Assembly: GCA_910589485.1 (NCBI GenBank)
Contig: CAJUSW010000017.1
Coordinates: forward strand, 1 to 21,718
Direction: 5' to 3'
DNA from: an uncultured Duncaniella sp.
GTDB taxonomy: Bacteria; Bacteroidota; Bacteroidia; Bacteroidales; Muribaculaceae
Length of the DNA: 21,718 nucleotides
A program made the position numbers and the translations under genes. Positions 1 through 6,251 of this stretch are shown piece after piece. The notes under the pieces were generated by a model that was not told the DNA's origin, did no database searches, and worked only from the letters and a program-made list of their open reading frames with translations. Each line of letters starts with the position of its first letter. Position 1 is the stretch's first letter.

Positions 1-13
1 GTCGGCTCTCCGC

Positions 14-778
14 TTAGGTGGGTATGGGTGGTCGGGGGATTGGTGCATCGTCTGCAGGATGGCCTTGCGGGCCCTCGCGGGTGGGCAGGCTCCAGCGGAG
101 GATGGACGTTGGGTCGGTGAGGACGAGTATGGCGGTCTCGACCGGGGGCTCGGGTTTCGGGGGCCGTTGTGTGGTGTGGCCCTGCATGCCGAGGTAGAAG
201 AAGGCGGGGATCTGTTCCCTGTCGACGTTTATGTGTATGACAAGGAAGCCTATGCCGCACAATAATGGAAAGAGTGCGGAGCAGAGGCTGAGGAATTTCC
301 CGGGGTCGGGTTGCATTGGGGAGTAGCCTTTGTATTCCTGTGCGTTGAGCAGGAGCATGAAGGCGGGGGAGGTGCCGCGGACGCTGTCGGGGCGGGAGTA
401 GGAGGCGTAACGGATGCGTTTGTGCAGGGTTTTGACCTGACGGCGGGTGTAGCCGGTGTATTCGGGGTACATACCCGAGAATTCGCGTTGTTTCCCCTCG
501 CGTGAGAGGTAGAGGAGTGCGGTTGCGCCCTCGGGGGATGTTGCGAGGCGGTAGTCGAGATATGAGCGGAGGAGTTCGGTTGAGTCGTAGCCTTTTGGGT
601 CTACGATTACGATTGGGCGCGGGCGGGAGAGTCGGCGGGCGCGTTCGAGCCGGGATATGACGGATTTCTCGGTGGGGGTTAGTTCCCGGCCGAGAAATCG
701 TGAGAATGGGTGACACCAGATATCGGGTCGCCGGATTCGTTTGGTTAGGTGTGTGACCTTGTGGCTCGTTGGTTTCAT
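14..778 (-). CDS. Uncharacterised 254-aa repeat-borne protein, left copy
   Basis: I do not recognise this protein. The N-terminal 60 residues are basic (KRIRRPDIW, ERARRLSRPRP). Residues about 55-150 alternate predicted strands and helices: PIVIVDPKGYDSTELL, then TALLYLSREGKQREF, then PDSVRGTSPAFMLLLNAQE. This spacing loosely recalls a P-loop ATPase such as a phage terminase large subunit, but a Walker A lysine/serine signature and a Walker B Asp-Glu are both absent, so that is only a speculation. A hydrophobic segment follows (about residues 166-185, FLSLCSALFPLLCGIGFLVI) that could span a membrane. The tail is Pro-rich. The codons are strongly C-rich and G-poor on the coding strand, unlike the neighbours. 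A second copy lies at 21094, which argues for a real gene. The -7 box ends only 8 bases before the ATG. Confidence 0.65.
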   Translation of the reverse strand: MKPTSHKVTHLTKRIRRPDIWCHPFSRFLGRELTPTEKSVISRLERARRLSRPRPIVIVDPKGYDSTELLRSYLDYRLATSPEGATALLYLSREGKQREFSGMYPEYTGYTRRQVKTLHKRIRYASYSRPDSVRGTSPAFMLLLNAQEYKGYSPMQPDPGKFLSLCSALFPLLCGIGFLVIHINVDREQIPAFFYLGMQGHTTQRPPKPEPPVETAILVLTDPTSILRWSLPTREGPQGHPADDAPIPRPPIPT

Positions 779-786
779 ATCACCGG

Positions 787-794
787 CAAAGGTA
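787..794 (-). promoter_or_regulatory. -7 promoter box of the left 254-aa gene
   Basis: On the minus strand the sequence is TACCTTTG, matching the Bacteroidetes -7 consensus TAnnTTTG. I see no clear TTTG 19-20 bases upstream. Eight bases separate it from the ATG, so a transcript would have almost no leader. The same box at the same distance precedes the right copy. Confidence 0.5.
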
Positions 795-872
795 GATTAC
801 CGAGGAGGATGATATGGTGCGATAATGTCGTGTAGTGGGTGGGAATTTTTAGACCAGAGGGCCAGAGATCAA

Positions 873-908
873 GTTTTTTAGTATAGAGGGGTTTTTTAGT
901 ATAGAGGG
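873..908. repeat. Two tandem 18-bp direct repeats
   Basis: GTTTTTTAGTATAGAGGG occurs twice head to tail without mismatch, followed by decayed copies of the AGTATAGAGGG part up to about 928. The right element shows related, more degenerate copies (CTCTATACT several times, about 20948-20992). Confidence 0.8.
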
Positions 909-1006
909 GAAAGTATATAGTATAGGGATTAGATTATTAGAGCAGAGGAATTTTAATGGTATATTGGTGGGATGTAGGAGGTTAGCGAGGGTGGCGCGGG
1001 AATTAT

Positions 1007-1176
1007 AGGACGTCTTCGACGCCCAAATTGGCATTTATTTCATTTCCCCACGCCTCACCCGACGGCGCAAATCTTGCCCTGCGGGCGATTTGCTTGTCAG
1101 GTTCGTGGTGGGGTTACGATTTCATCGCCTCTCCGAGGCTTAGTAGTTGGTGGACCTGCGGGGAATTTACGGGCCG
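1007..1176 (-). repeat. C-rich interspersed repeat module, short form
   Basis: In element orientation this runs from CGGCCCGTAAATTCCCCGC through AGCCTCGGAGAGGCGATG and CCCCACCACGAACC to GGGCGTCGAAGACGTCC. Read in one frame, with a stop just after GEAMKS, it spells HEPDKQIARRARFAPSGEAW, a string I associate from memory with small hypothetical proteins and intergenic repeats of Bacteroidales; I could not check this. AGCCTCGGAGAGGC can fold into a short hairpin. The right element carries a longer form at 20619-20864. I regard it as a repeat, not as coding DNA. Confidence 0.6.
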
Positions 1177-1257
1177 AAAAAAAGGATCAGTAGATTTTGA
1201 TCTTTGGATCTATGGTCTATAACTACCGAAATTTAATCTTTAGATCTATGGCCTACT

Positions 1258-1370
1258 ATCCGCTGACCCAGTATTGTGTCTCCTTTCATGTGCGCAAAGA
1301 TAAAACTTTACATCCGATCCACCTCGTAGCCAACCGGAAAAATCCGCTGACCCAAAAATCCGCTGACCCT
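1258..1370 (-). repeat. Three direct copies of border motif GGGTCAGCGGAT
   Basis: On the minus strand GGGTCAGCGGAT occurs at 1370-1358 (start offset by the leading A), 1353-1342 and 1269-1258. The first two form a tandem 16-bp unit, GGGTCAGCGGATTTTT. The third begins the long element. The right element begins with the same motif at 20526. Between copies two and three lies a minus-strand TATCTTTG promoter-like box (1302-1295) that is followed at once by a short ORF with no identity. Confidence 0.75.
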
Positions 1371-1413
1371 GAATCAGGCCAGCGCCTGAAACTACATTAG
1401 TAAAAATACAACA

Positions 1414-1447
1414 GTCCCCGTTAAGATGCATGCACCTTAACGGGGAC
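1414..1447 (-). terminator. Perfect 12-bp hairpin, probable minus-strand terminator
   Basis: GTCCCCGTTAAG at 1414-1425 pairs exactly with CTTAACGGGGAC at 1436-1447, with a 10-base loop holding the palindrome TGCATGCA. On the minus strand the hairpin is followed by TGTTGTATTTTTAC, a fair U-tract; on the plus strand no T-run follows. No minus-strand protein gene lies directly upstream, which is why it is linked here to the candidate transcript starting near 2041. Confidence 0.55.
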
Positions 1448-1659
1448 ATCCACAGAGCGTCAGTACGAAGCTGCGCTTTTTGTATTTTTGCGCTCTTCAG
1501 TGTAATTCTAATTTAGTTCTCTCATGTAAAATTAAAATGGTGACATTAAACTTAATTGATGTACTGTAAAATGCGACACCGCGTTAGATTACGGTAAGAA
1601 GTTTGCTTAGGAGAAAGCGCACGTATCACCGTCCCGAGTGACATCACGCCGGAATACTG

Positions 1660-1776
1660 ATGCGTGAGCAGTCGCGTAAGCATAGATATGGGATTCTGGA
1701 TGTTGTGTACAGAGGAAGTCAGCTGATAGCAGACATCGCCGTACAGCTCAAGGAGAAGAGGAGAATCGGGGATTAA
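1660..1776 (+). pseudogene. 38-codon ORF, possible gene fragment
   Basis: An ATG at 1660 opens a frame reading MREQSRKHRYGILDVV and ending KEKRRIGD before TAA at 1774. Just upstream, in the next frame, ITVPSDITPEY runs into a stop at the same ATG, the look of a frameshifted reading frame. No family recognised. It lies opposite the candidate minus-strand transcript, so at most one of the two readings is likely to be functional. It may be nothing. Confidence 0.2.
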
Positions 1777-2047
1777 AATTTGTGGGGAGCGTTGTAGATG
1801 TTGCTGTTGTTTTGAGTTTGTTGTGAGGGGATTGGAGTGGGTGTTTGTAGAAGTGAAAGCCTTGCGGGTTAGTGGAAGGCCTATGGTAGAGTCACCGTTA
1901 AGGCGATAGGAGCATGTGATATTTATAAGTGTTTATATAAATATTGACGAAAGTACTGCGCTTATGGACGGTTTTGTAGAGTTCTTATATGCGCTAATAC
2001 ATTTAAAAATACTTTGGACTTGTTAAATGGTATTCTTCAAGTCACGA

Positions 2048-2079
2048 CAAAGGTAGAACAATATTTTTATGTTACCAAA
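2048..2079 (-). promoter_or_regulatory. Minus-strand promoter in the 1448-2186 gap
   Basis: On the minus strand TTTG (2079-2076) is separated by exactly 20 bases from TACCTTTG (2055-2048). This fits both boxes of the Bacteroidetes consensus. It lies beyond the argC terminator, so it would start a separate transcript near 2041 running left. Confidence 0.55.
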
Positions 2080-2100
2080 TTTTTCACCTCAATTTTTAAG

Positions 2101-2139
2101 GCTCAGGATGCTGTTTTTTAGAAAAAAGCGTGTCTGAGC
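2101..2139. other. Long imperfect hairpin
   Basis: GCTCAG (2101-2106) pairs with CTGAGC (2134-2139), and inside it a run of six T pairs with a run of six A across a two-base loop. No GC-rich stem plus T-tail arrangement is present, so it is not an ordinary terminator. It sits between the argC terminator and the promoter at 2048-2079. Confidence 0.4.
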
Positions 2140-2180
2140 ATATGCAGATGCACATTGGACTATAAACCGTGGTAGGATAA

Positions 2181-2229
2181 CGAAAACCGGCCATACCGAC
2201 GGAGTGTGATGTCCGTGCGGTATGGCCGG
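2181..2229 (-). terminator. Rho-independent terminator of gltX-argC
   Basis: CCGGCCATACCG (2187-2198) pairs perfectly with CGGTATGGCCGG (2218-2229), with an inner ACGGA/TCCGT pairing. On the minus strand it is followed by TTTTCG. It begins 26 bases after the argC stop. Confidence 0.85.
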
Positions 2230-2254
2230 GGATATAGTGCCTCGGGGCCGGGGA

Positions 2255-3226
2255 TCAGAATGCCGCCGACTTCATGGTGAGGCCGGTAGTTTCCTGGAGG
2301 CCGAAGAGCAGATTCATGGAGTGGACCGCATTGCCGGCGGCTCCCTTCAGCAGGTTGTCGATCACGGCAGTGATGAGCAGTTTGCCGTCCACTTTGTCGA
2401 GATGGATGATGCACTTGTTGGTGTTGACCACATCCTTCAGATCGGGAATCTTGGACGTTATGAACGTGAAGTTATGATCGTCGAAATATTCCTGATAGAG
2501 CTTGATTATCTCAGTGAGCTCCAGCGGGCAATCGAGGTAGGTCACCGCCATGATGCCGCGTGAGAACGGGCCGCGCATCGGCACCATGTGGAGTTTGGCC
2601 TTGAAGCTGTTTTGCATGGCCGACAGTGTCTGAATGATCTCAGGCTCCTGAGTGTGGCGAAACGGGCGGTACACCACCATGTTGTCATTGCGCCATGCGT
2701 AATGAGTGGTGGGACGTGCCTCGGCTCCCTCGCTCGTGGCTCCGGTGATCACAGTGGTGTGTATGTCGGAATTGAGCAACAGATTCTTGGCAAGCGGTAC
2801 GAGCGACAGCTCCACCGCCATAGCCAGGCATCCGGGATTGGCTACATGCTTCGCTCCGCGCACCATGGGTTTGCGGTTGAGCTCCGAGAGTCCGTAGATG
2901 AAATCATGAGAGGGATCAGTGATGCGGTAGTCGCGCGACAGGTCAATTATGCGGAGCGACTCGGGAATCTCGTTGGTGGCAAGAAACTCGCGGGTCTTGC
3001 CGGCCGGCCGGCAACAGAACAGTACATCGATCGTGTTGAGGTCGTAGGTGCTGGAGAATGTCATGTCGATCTCGCCGTGCAGTCCCTGGTGCACATCCAC
3101 AATGCGCTGTCCGGCCACAGTGCGCGAGTGGACCCATTTCAGCTCCACGTCTGGGTGGTTGATGAGTATGCGCACCAGTTCACCGGCGGCATACCCCGAT
3201 CCTCCTATGATTCCTGCTTTTATCAT
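2255..3226 (-). CDS. argC: N-acetyl-gamma-glutamyl-phosphate reductase
   Basis: Catalyses the NADPH-dependent reduction of N-acyl-glutamyl phosphate to the semialdehyde, the third step of arginine synthesis, in the cytosol. The N-terminal nucleotide-binding loop is GIIGGSGYAAGEL (residues 5-17). The catalytic cysteine is C133 in ANPGC. HMVPMRGPFSRGIMAV and the C-terminal GAAGNAVHSMNLLFGL are the usual family blocks. In place of the common GSTGAG after the cysteine region it has GATSEGAEARPTTHYAWRN, as expected for the Bacteroidetes branch. Its 323 aa is normal length. Its ATG overlaps the gltX stop by four bases (ATGA), so it should be translated by coupling to gltX. In Bacteroidetes the acyl group may be succinyl rather than acetyl; that cannot be read from this gene. 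No other arg genes are in the window. Confidence 0.95.
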   Translation of the reverse strand: MIKAGIIGGSGYAAGELVRILINHPDVELKWVHSRTVAGQRIVDVHQGLHGEIDMTFSSTYDLNTIDVLFCCRPAGKTREFLATNEIPESLRIIDLSRDYRITDPSHDFIYGLSELNRKPMVRGAKHVANPGCLAMAVELSLVPLAKNLLLNSDIHTTVITGATSEGAEARPTTHYAWRNDNMVVYRPFRHTQEPEIIQTLSAMQNSFKAKLHMVPMRGPFSRGIMAVTYLDCPLELTEIIKLYQEYFDDHNFTFITSKIPDLKDVVNTNKCIIHLDKVDGKLLITAVIDNLLKGAAGNAVHSMNLLFGLQETTGLTMKSAAF

Positions 3227-4761
3227 GACTGGCTTACGGGCTTGATTGAAGCTATGCCTTGCTCGATGCGTCTAACTGTCTCGTCGAGTCCTATGAGCTC
3301 GGTGATGTCGAAGATGTGAGGACCCTTGCACTCGCCCACAAGGGTGAGTCGCCAAGCGTTCATCACATTGCCGAGATGGTAACCGTTGTCCTCGACCCAT
3401 TTCAGCACGATAGGTTCGGCTTCCTGGCTCTTGAACGACGGGAGCGCGCGCAACACGCCGATCAGTTCGGTGAGGATGGCGGGAGTCTCCTCCTTCCACC
3501 GTTTGCGTATATCCTTTTCGGCATATTCGGTGGGGGCGGTGAAGAAGAAGCGGGCCTGATCCCACAGGTCGGCTACGAAGTTGATGCGTCCTTTCACGAG
3601 ACCCACTGCACGGGTGATGTATTCCTCCGAGAAATCATCGGGATTGACACCGTGGGCTTTGAGCACGGGGAGGAACAGTTCGGCCACACGGCTGTCGGGG
3701 GTCTTCTGCAGATATTCGTGGTTGAACCAGCGGCCCTTTTCGTAGGCGAATTTGGCTCCGGCTCTCGAGCAATGGTCGAATGAGAATTTGGAAATCAGTT
3801 CATCCATCGACATGATTTCGGTGTCGTCGCCGGGATTCCAGCCGAGCAGTGCGAGGAAATTGATCACGGCTTCGGGGAGATAGCCCGACTCGCGGTAGCC
3901 CGAGGAGATGGCTCCCGATGCGGGATCGTGCCATTCGAGGGGGAATACCGGGAAGCCCAGACGGTCGCCGTCGCGCTTGGAAAGTTTGCCTTTGCCGTCG
4001 GGCTTGAGCAGGAGGGGTAGGTGTACGAAATCGGGGCGGGTATCAGCCCAACCGAATGCCTCATATAGCAGCACGTGGAGCGGAGCCGAGGGGAGCCACT
4101 CTTCGCCGCGTATCACGTGGGTTACCTCCATGAGGTGGTCGTCCACGATGTTGGCGAGATGATAGGTGGGGAGGTCGTCGGCGCTCTTGTACAGCACCTT
4201 GTCATCGAGGATCGACGAGTTGATGGTCACCTTGCCACGGAGCAGGTCGTTGACCACTACGTCGCGTCCCGGCTCGATGAGGAATCTCACTACGTAGGGG
4301 GTGCCGGCATCGATGAGTGCTTTCACCTCGTCGGCAGGCATGGAGAGTGAGTTGCGCATCGACATGCGGGTTGATGCGTCATACTGGAAATTGGAGGTAG
4401 CGGCGCGGGCGGCATCGAGCTCAGCGGGGGTGTCGAACGCGATATATGCCTTGCCTGCGTCGAGCAGTTGCTTCACGTGCTTGCGGTATATGTCGCGGCG
4501 CTCGCTCTGCTTGTAGGGTCCGTATGCACCGCCTTCGCGCACACCTTCATCGATCTTTATGCCCAGCCATGCGAGGGCCTCGTTGATATACTCCTCGGCT
4601 CCGGGTACGAAGCGCTGCGAGTCGGTGTCCTCGATGCGGAGTATCATGTCGCCACCATGACGGCGGGCAAACAGGTAGTTATATAGCGCAGTACGTACAC
4701 CTCCGATGTGGAGGGGTCCGGTAGGAGAGGGTGCAAATCTTACTCTGACTTTACGGTCCAT
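3223..4761 (-). CDS. gltX: Glutamyl-tRNA synthetase
   Basis: Attaches glutamate to tRNA-Glu. Class I features are intact: FAPSPTGPLHIGG (residues 9-21, HIGH-type motif at 18-21), the LRIEDTD substrate-binding block (41-47), and KLSKR at 259-263 as the KMSKS loop. The length of 512 aa is usual for the family and the alpha-helical anticodon-binding part is present to the end. It is the first gene of a two-gene unit with argC. Both enzymes act on glutamate-derived substrates, so co-expression links charging of Glu-tRNA with diversion of glutamate to arginine; that purpose is inference. A promoter box lies 36 bases upstream of the ATG, divergent from rex. Confidence 0.97.
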   Translation of the reverse strand: MDRKVRVRFAPSPTGPLHIGGVRTALYNYLFARRHGGDMILRIEDTDSQRFVPGAEEYINEALAWLGIKIDEGVREGGAYGPYKQSERRDIYRKHVKQLLDAGKAYIAFDTPAELDAARAATSNFQYDASTRMSMRNSLSMPADEVKALIDAGTPYVVRFLIEPGRDVVVNDLLRGKVTINSSILDDKVLYKSADDLPTYHLANIVDDHLMEVTHVIRGEEWLPSAPLHVLLYEAFGWADTRPDFVHLPLLLKPDGKGKLSKRDGDRLGFPVFPLEWHDPASGAISSGYRESGYLPEAVINFLALLGWNPGDDTEIMSMDELISKFSFDHCSRAGAKFAYEKGRWFNHEYLQKTPDSRVAELFLPVLKAHGVNPDDFSEEYITRAVGLVKGRINFVADLWDQARFFFTAPTEYAEKDIRKRWKEETPAILTELIGVLRALPSFKSQEAEPIVLKWVEDNGYHLGNVMNAWRLTLVGECKGPHIFDITELIGLDETVRRIEQGIASIKPVSQS

Positions 4762-4797
4762 TGCAATCTATGATTATTTACTAATATGTTTTACCGA

Positions 4798-4829
4798 CAA
4801 AAATACTCAAAAATCATGTGTTATCTAAA
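4798..4829 (-). promoter_or_regulatory. Candidate gltX promoter
   Basis: On the minus strand TATTTTTG (4805-4798) fits TAnnTTTG. The base group TTTA stands 20 bases upstream, three of four bases of the -33 TTTG. A transcript would start about 30 bases before the gltX ATG. Confidence 0.5.
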
Positions 4830-4847
4830 TTTTCAGGAAAAAAGTTG

Positions 4848-4869
4848 TACTTTTGTATCCATGAATACA
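4848..4869 (+). promoter_or_regulatory. Candidate rex promoter with overlapping inverted repeat
   Basis: TACTTTTG at 4848-4855 fits the -7 consensus; no good -33 box is visible. TGTAT-N6-ATACA (4854-4869) is an inverted repeat lying over the expected start site, a position suited to a repressor. It does not match the Rex operator I know from Gram-positives (TTGTGAA-N4-TTCACAA), so autoregulation is only a possibility. An 11-codon ORF starts at 4861, at the likely transcript start, and ends ATGA over the most upstream rex ATG (4893). Confidence 0.4.
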
Positions 4870-4916
4870 TGCCGGGCACTTTTTCGGCCTGAATGATTTT
4901 ATCAACATGCTCTAAT

Positions 4917-5555
4917 ATGATGGAAACTCCCCGACATCCCTACGTCCCCGAGCCAGCCATACGTCGCCTACCATGGTATCTTGCATGTGTGCAGCGTCTA
5001 ATGGCCGAAGGTGTAGAATACGTATCTTCGACCGCGATTTCCAATCAACTTAACGTGGATGCATCGCAGATTGCCAAGGATCTGTCCTACCTCAATATCA
5101 AGGGTAAGACCCGCATAGGATATGAGGTGGCCGAGCTCGAACGCGGGCTCAACGACTTCCTCGGTTTCCGCAAATGCCACAATGCCGTGATGATGGGTGT
5201 GGGTAGTCTCGGGCGAGCCTTGATGAGCGACTCGGGCCTCTCGCGCTACGGTCTTGACATCGTGGCCGGTTTCGATGTAAATCCTGACGTGACCGGTACT
5301 GAGGTGGAGGGTAAACCCGTGTATGATATTGCCGAACTGGCCGACAGGCGTGAGGCTCTCGGTGCCGAGATCGCCATTATAGCAGTGCCGGTGGAGAGTG
5401 CCTCGCAGGTGGCTCAGATGTGTGTGGATGCCGGGATAAAGGCGTTGTGGAATTTCACGCCGTTCCATTTCAAGACGTCCTCCGAGATCACGATAGAGAA
5501 TACTTCGATCTATGCTCATCTGGCTGTGATGTACAACCGTATGGAACAGAAATGA
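4917..5555 (+). CDS. rex: Redox-sensing transcriptional repressor Rex
   Basis: Rex senses the NADH/NAD+ ratio and represses fermentation and respiration genes when NADH is low. The N-terminal winged helix covers about the first 75 residues, with VPEPAIRRLPWYL, the recognition-helix region DASQIAKDLSYL and GYEV. A Rossmann domain follows with the loop GVGSLGRAL. The C-terminal helix (SIYAHLAVMYNRM) is the swapped dimer helix. Start choice: ATGs at 4893, 4917 and 4920 are in frame. The conserved block begins about 10 residues after 4917, as in other Bacteroidetes Rex proteins, so 4917 or 4920 is preferred; the start at 4893 would add eight unconserved residues and overlap a short upstream ORF. 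No Shine-Dalgarno sequence separates them. The stop overlaps the next gene's ATG. Confidence 0.93.
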   Translation: MMETPRHPYVPEPAIRRLPWYLACVQRLMAEGVEYVSSTAISNQLNVDASQIAKDLSYLNIKGKTRIGYEVAELERGLNDFLGFRKCHNAVMMGVGSLGRALMSDSGLSRYGLDIVAGFDVNPDVTGTEVEGKPVYDIAELADRREALGAEIAIIAVPVESASQVAQMCVDAGIKALWNFTPFHFKTSSEITIENTSIYAHLAVMYNRMEQK

Positions 5556-6133
5556 AGATAATACGATTTATTGACACTGATCCACATGTGGTTTCCGATG
5601 TGGATTTTCACCCCGACTCGGCACTCCTATTGCCGGGTCGCCCTATGTTTTACCCCGATTTCGGAGGCCGGTGGGTTGCTGTGCCTTACATGGCCGTGCA
5701 TGTCAATCGGTTGGGCAAGAGTGTGGGGCTGAAGTTTGCTTCCCGTTATTATGATGCCGTATCGGTGGGCTTGCGTTTTGCCCCGGCTGAATCGGGAGCC
5801 ATCCTCCCGGGAGTTCTGTCGGGAATGGATTCTACCATTACTCATGGAGAGTGGATTCCGGCCGAGCAATGGCGGTCAATGTTTCCTTTGGCTTGCCGAT
5901 GTGTGAATGGCGGTGATGAAGAGCTGTGGGCTATAGAACTGAAAATCTCTGGCGACCTTACTGATGTCATTGACCGTGCCATAGTGCGAGTGAGCGAGCT
6001 CACAACGTTGAGGATGGGCGATGTCCTGCTGTTGCCAGTGCCGGGAACGGATGGCGTGGCTCTGTCGCCCCGAACCCGCATCACTGCTACCGGTGCCGAC
6101 GGGAGGGAGATTCTCTCAGTGAAGGTGGTGTAA
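5552..6133 (+). CDS. FAH-family protein lacking metal ligands, Rex-linked
   Basis: This 193-aa protein resembles the small fumarylacetoacetate hydrolase family proteins of Bacteroidetes. The blocks PDSALL.PGRP.FYPDF (21-37), VNRLGK (51-56), RYYDAVSVGLRF (65-76) and the C-terminal LRMGDVLLLPVPG (153-165) line up with family blocks I recall. The residues that bind the catalytic divalent metal do not: the E-x-E of the YEAELVV block is V44 and Y46 here, and the Asp of GIDF is R75. The usual N-terminal NY..HN block is also missing. It is therefore probably not a hydrolase or decarboxylase, and is perhaps a structural or sensing derivative. The ATG overlaps the rex stop (ATGA), so it is translationally coupled to Rex. 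The family call comes from remembered motifs. Confidence 0.7.
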   Translation: MKIIRFIDTDPHVVSDVDFHPDSALLLPGRPMFYPDFGGRWVAVPYMAVHVNRLGKSVGLKFASRYYDAVSVGLRFAPAESGAILPGVLSGMDSTITHGEWIPAEQWRSMFPLACRCVNGGDEELWAIELKISGDLTDVIDRAIVRVSELTTLRMGDVLLLPVPGTDGVALSPRTRITATGADGREILSVKVV

Positions 6134-6151
6134 TCGACCTCAGATAATGTA

Positions 6152-6245
6152 AAAAAAATAGTCGGGCTGTTCTCACGAACTGCTCGACCTTTTTATTCAC
6201 TTTTGGGTTGGATATGAAAAGTGAATAGGGGATTGGGATGATTTG
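6152..6245 (-). ncRNA. Candidate ~94-nt small RNA
   Basis: On the minus strand a promoter (6281-6252) would start a transcript near 6245. About 18 bases on comes an 11-bp perfect hairpin (TATTCACTTTT / AAAAGTGAATA, 6227-6194) with a 12-base loop, then the terminator hairpin 6188-6161 and eight T. That is a complete small-RNA gene layout: promoter, structured body, intrinsic terminator. It has no room for a protein longer than about 20 residues. It ends before the FAH-like gene, so it is not antisense to a coding region unless it reads through. Confidence 0.45.
6161..6197. terminator. Bidirectional terminator after rex operon
   Basis: GTCGGGCTGTTC (6161-6172) pairs with GAACTGCTCGAC (6177-6188), with one mismatch and one G-U, around a TCAC loop. 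On the plus strand CTTTTTATT follows, 27 bases after the FAH-like stop. On the minus strand the hairpin is followed by TATTTTTTTTAC, an even better U-tract. Confidence 0.8.
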
Positions 6246-6251
6246 TAGTGG

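Larger units (their letters stand above)
1..1270 (-). repeat. Left copy of a >=1.2-kb inverted repeated element
   Basis: The reverse complement of this stretch matches 20526-21718 closely; the right window edge corresponds to about position 154 here. In the orientation of its gene the order is: border motif GGGTCAGCGGAT (1270-1258), an internally duplicated AT-rich stretch built on GATCTATGG (about 1257-1195), a C-rich repeat module (1176-1007), pyrimidine-rich short direct repeats (about 930-873), a Bacteroidetes -7 promoter box, then the 254-aa gene. Coding parts match better than the upstream parts, which carry indels and many substitutions. No transposase motif or clear terminal inverted repeat is visible, so calling it a transposable element would be inference. 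The outer end may lie beyond base 1. Confidence 0.85.
1414..2041 (-). ncRNA. Candidate non-coding transcript in the argC-downstream gap
   Basis: A full promoter (2048-2079) and a T-tailed hairpin (1414-1447) face the same way about 600 bases apart, with no good coding region between them. The longest minus-strand ORF seen inside is 43 codons (1683-1552, beginning MLTRLLTHQYSG) and its codon pattern is unremarkable. The unit could be a non-coding RNA, the transcript of a very small protein, or the remnant of a decayed gene. The call rests on signals alone. Confidence 0.3.

Noticed and set aside
873..908. CRISPR-like array in the short tandem repeats
   Set aside because: Two adjacent 18-bp units without spacers and no cas genes; simple tandem duplication.
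1..1270. The repeated elements as insertion sequences
   Set aside because: The single long gene has no recognisable DDE, HUH, serine or tyrosine recombinase motif, and I could not find terminal inverted repeats within one copy; recorded as repeats of unknown nature instead.
1197..1449. ORFs over the AT-rich repeat at both element borders (reading MIFGSMVYNYRN on both sides)
   Set aside because: They are translations of the duplicated GATCTATGG repeat, share sequence only as far as the repeat goes, and then diverge into unrelated residues.
5420..5551. N-terminal extension of the FAH-like protein
   Set aside because: It would run out of frame inside conserved rex sequence; the ATG at 5552 overlapping the rex stop is the natural start.
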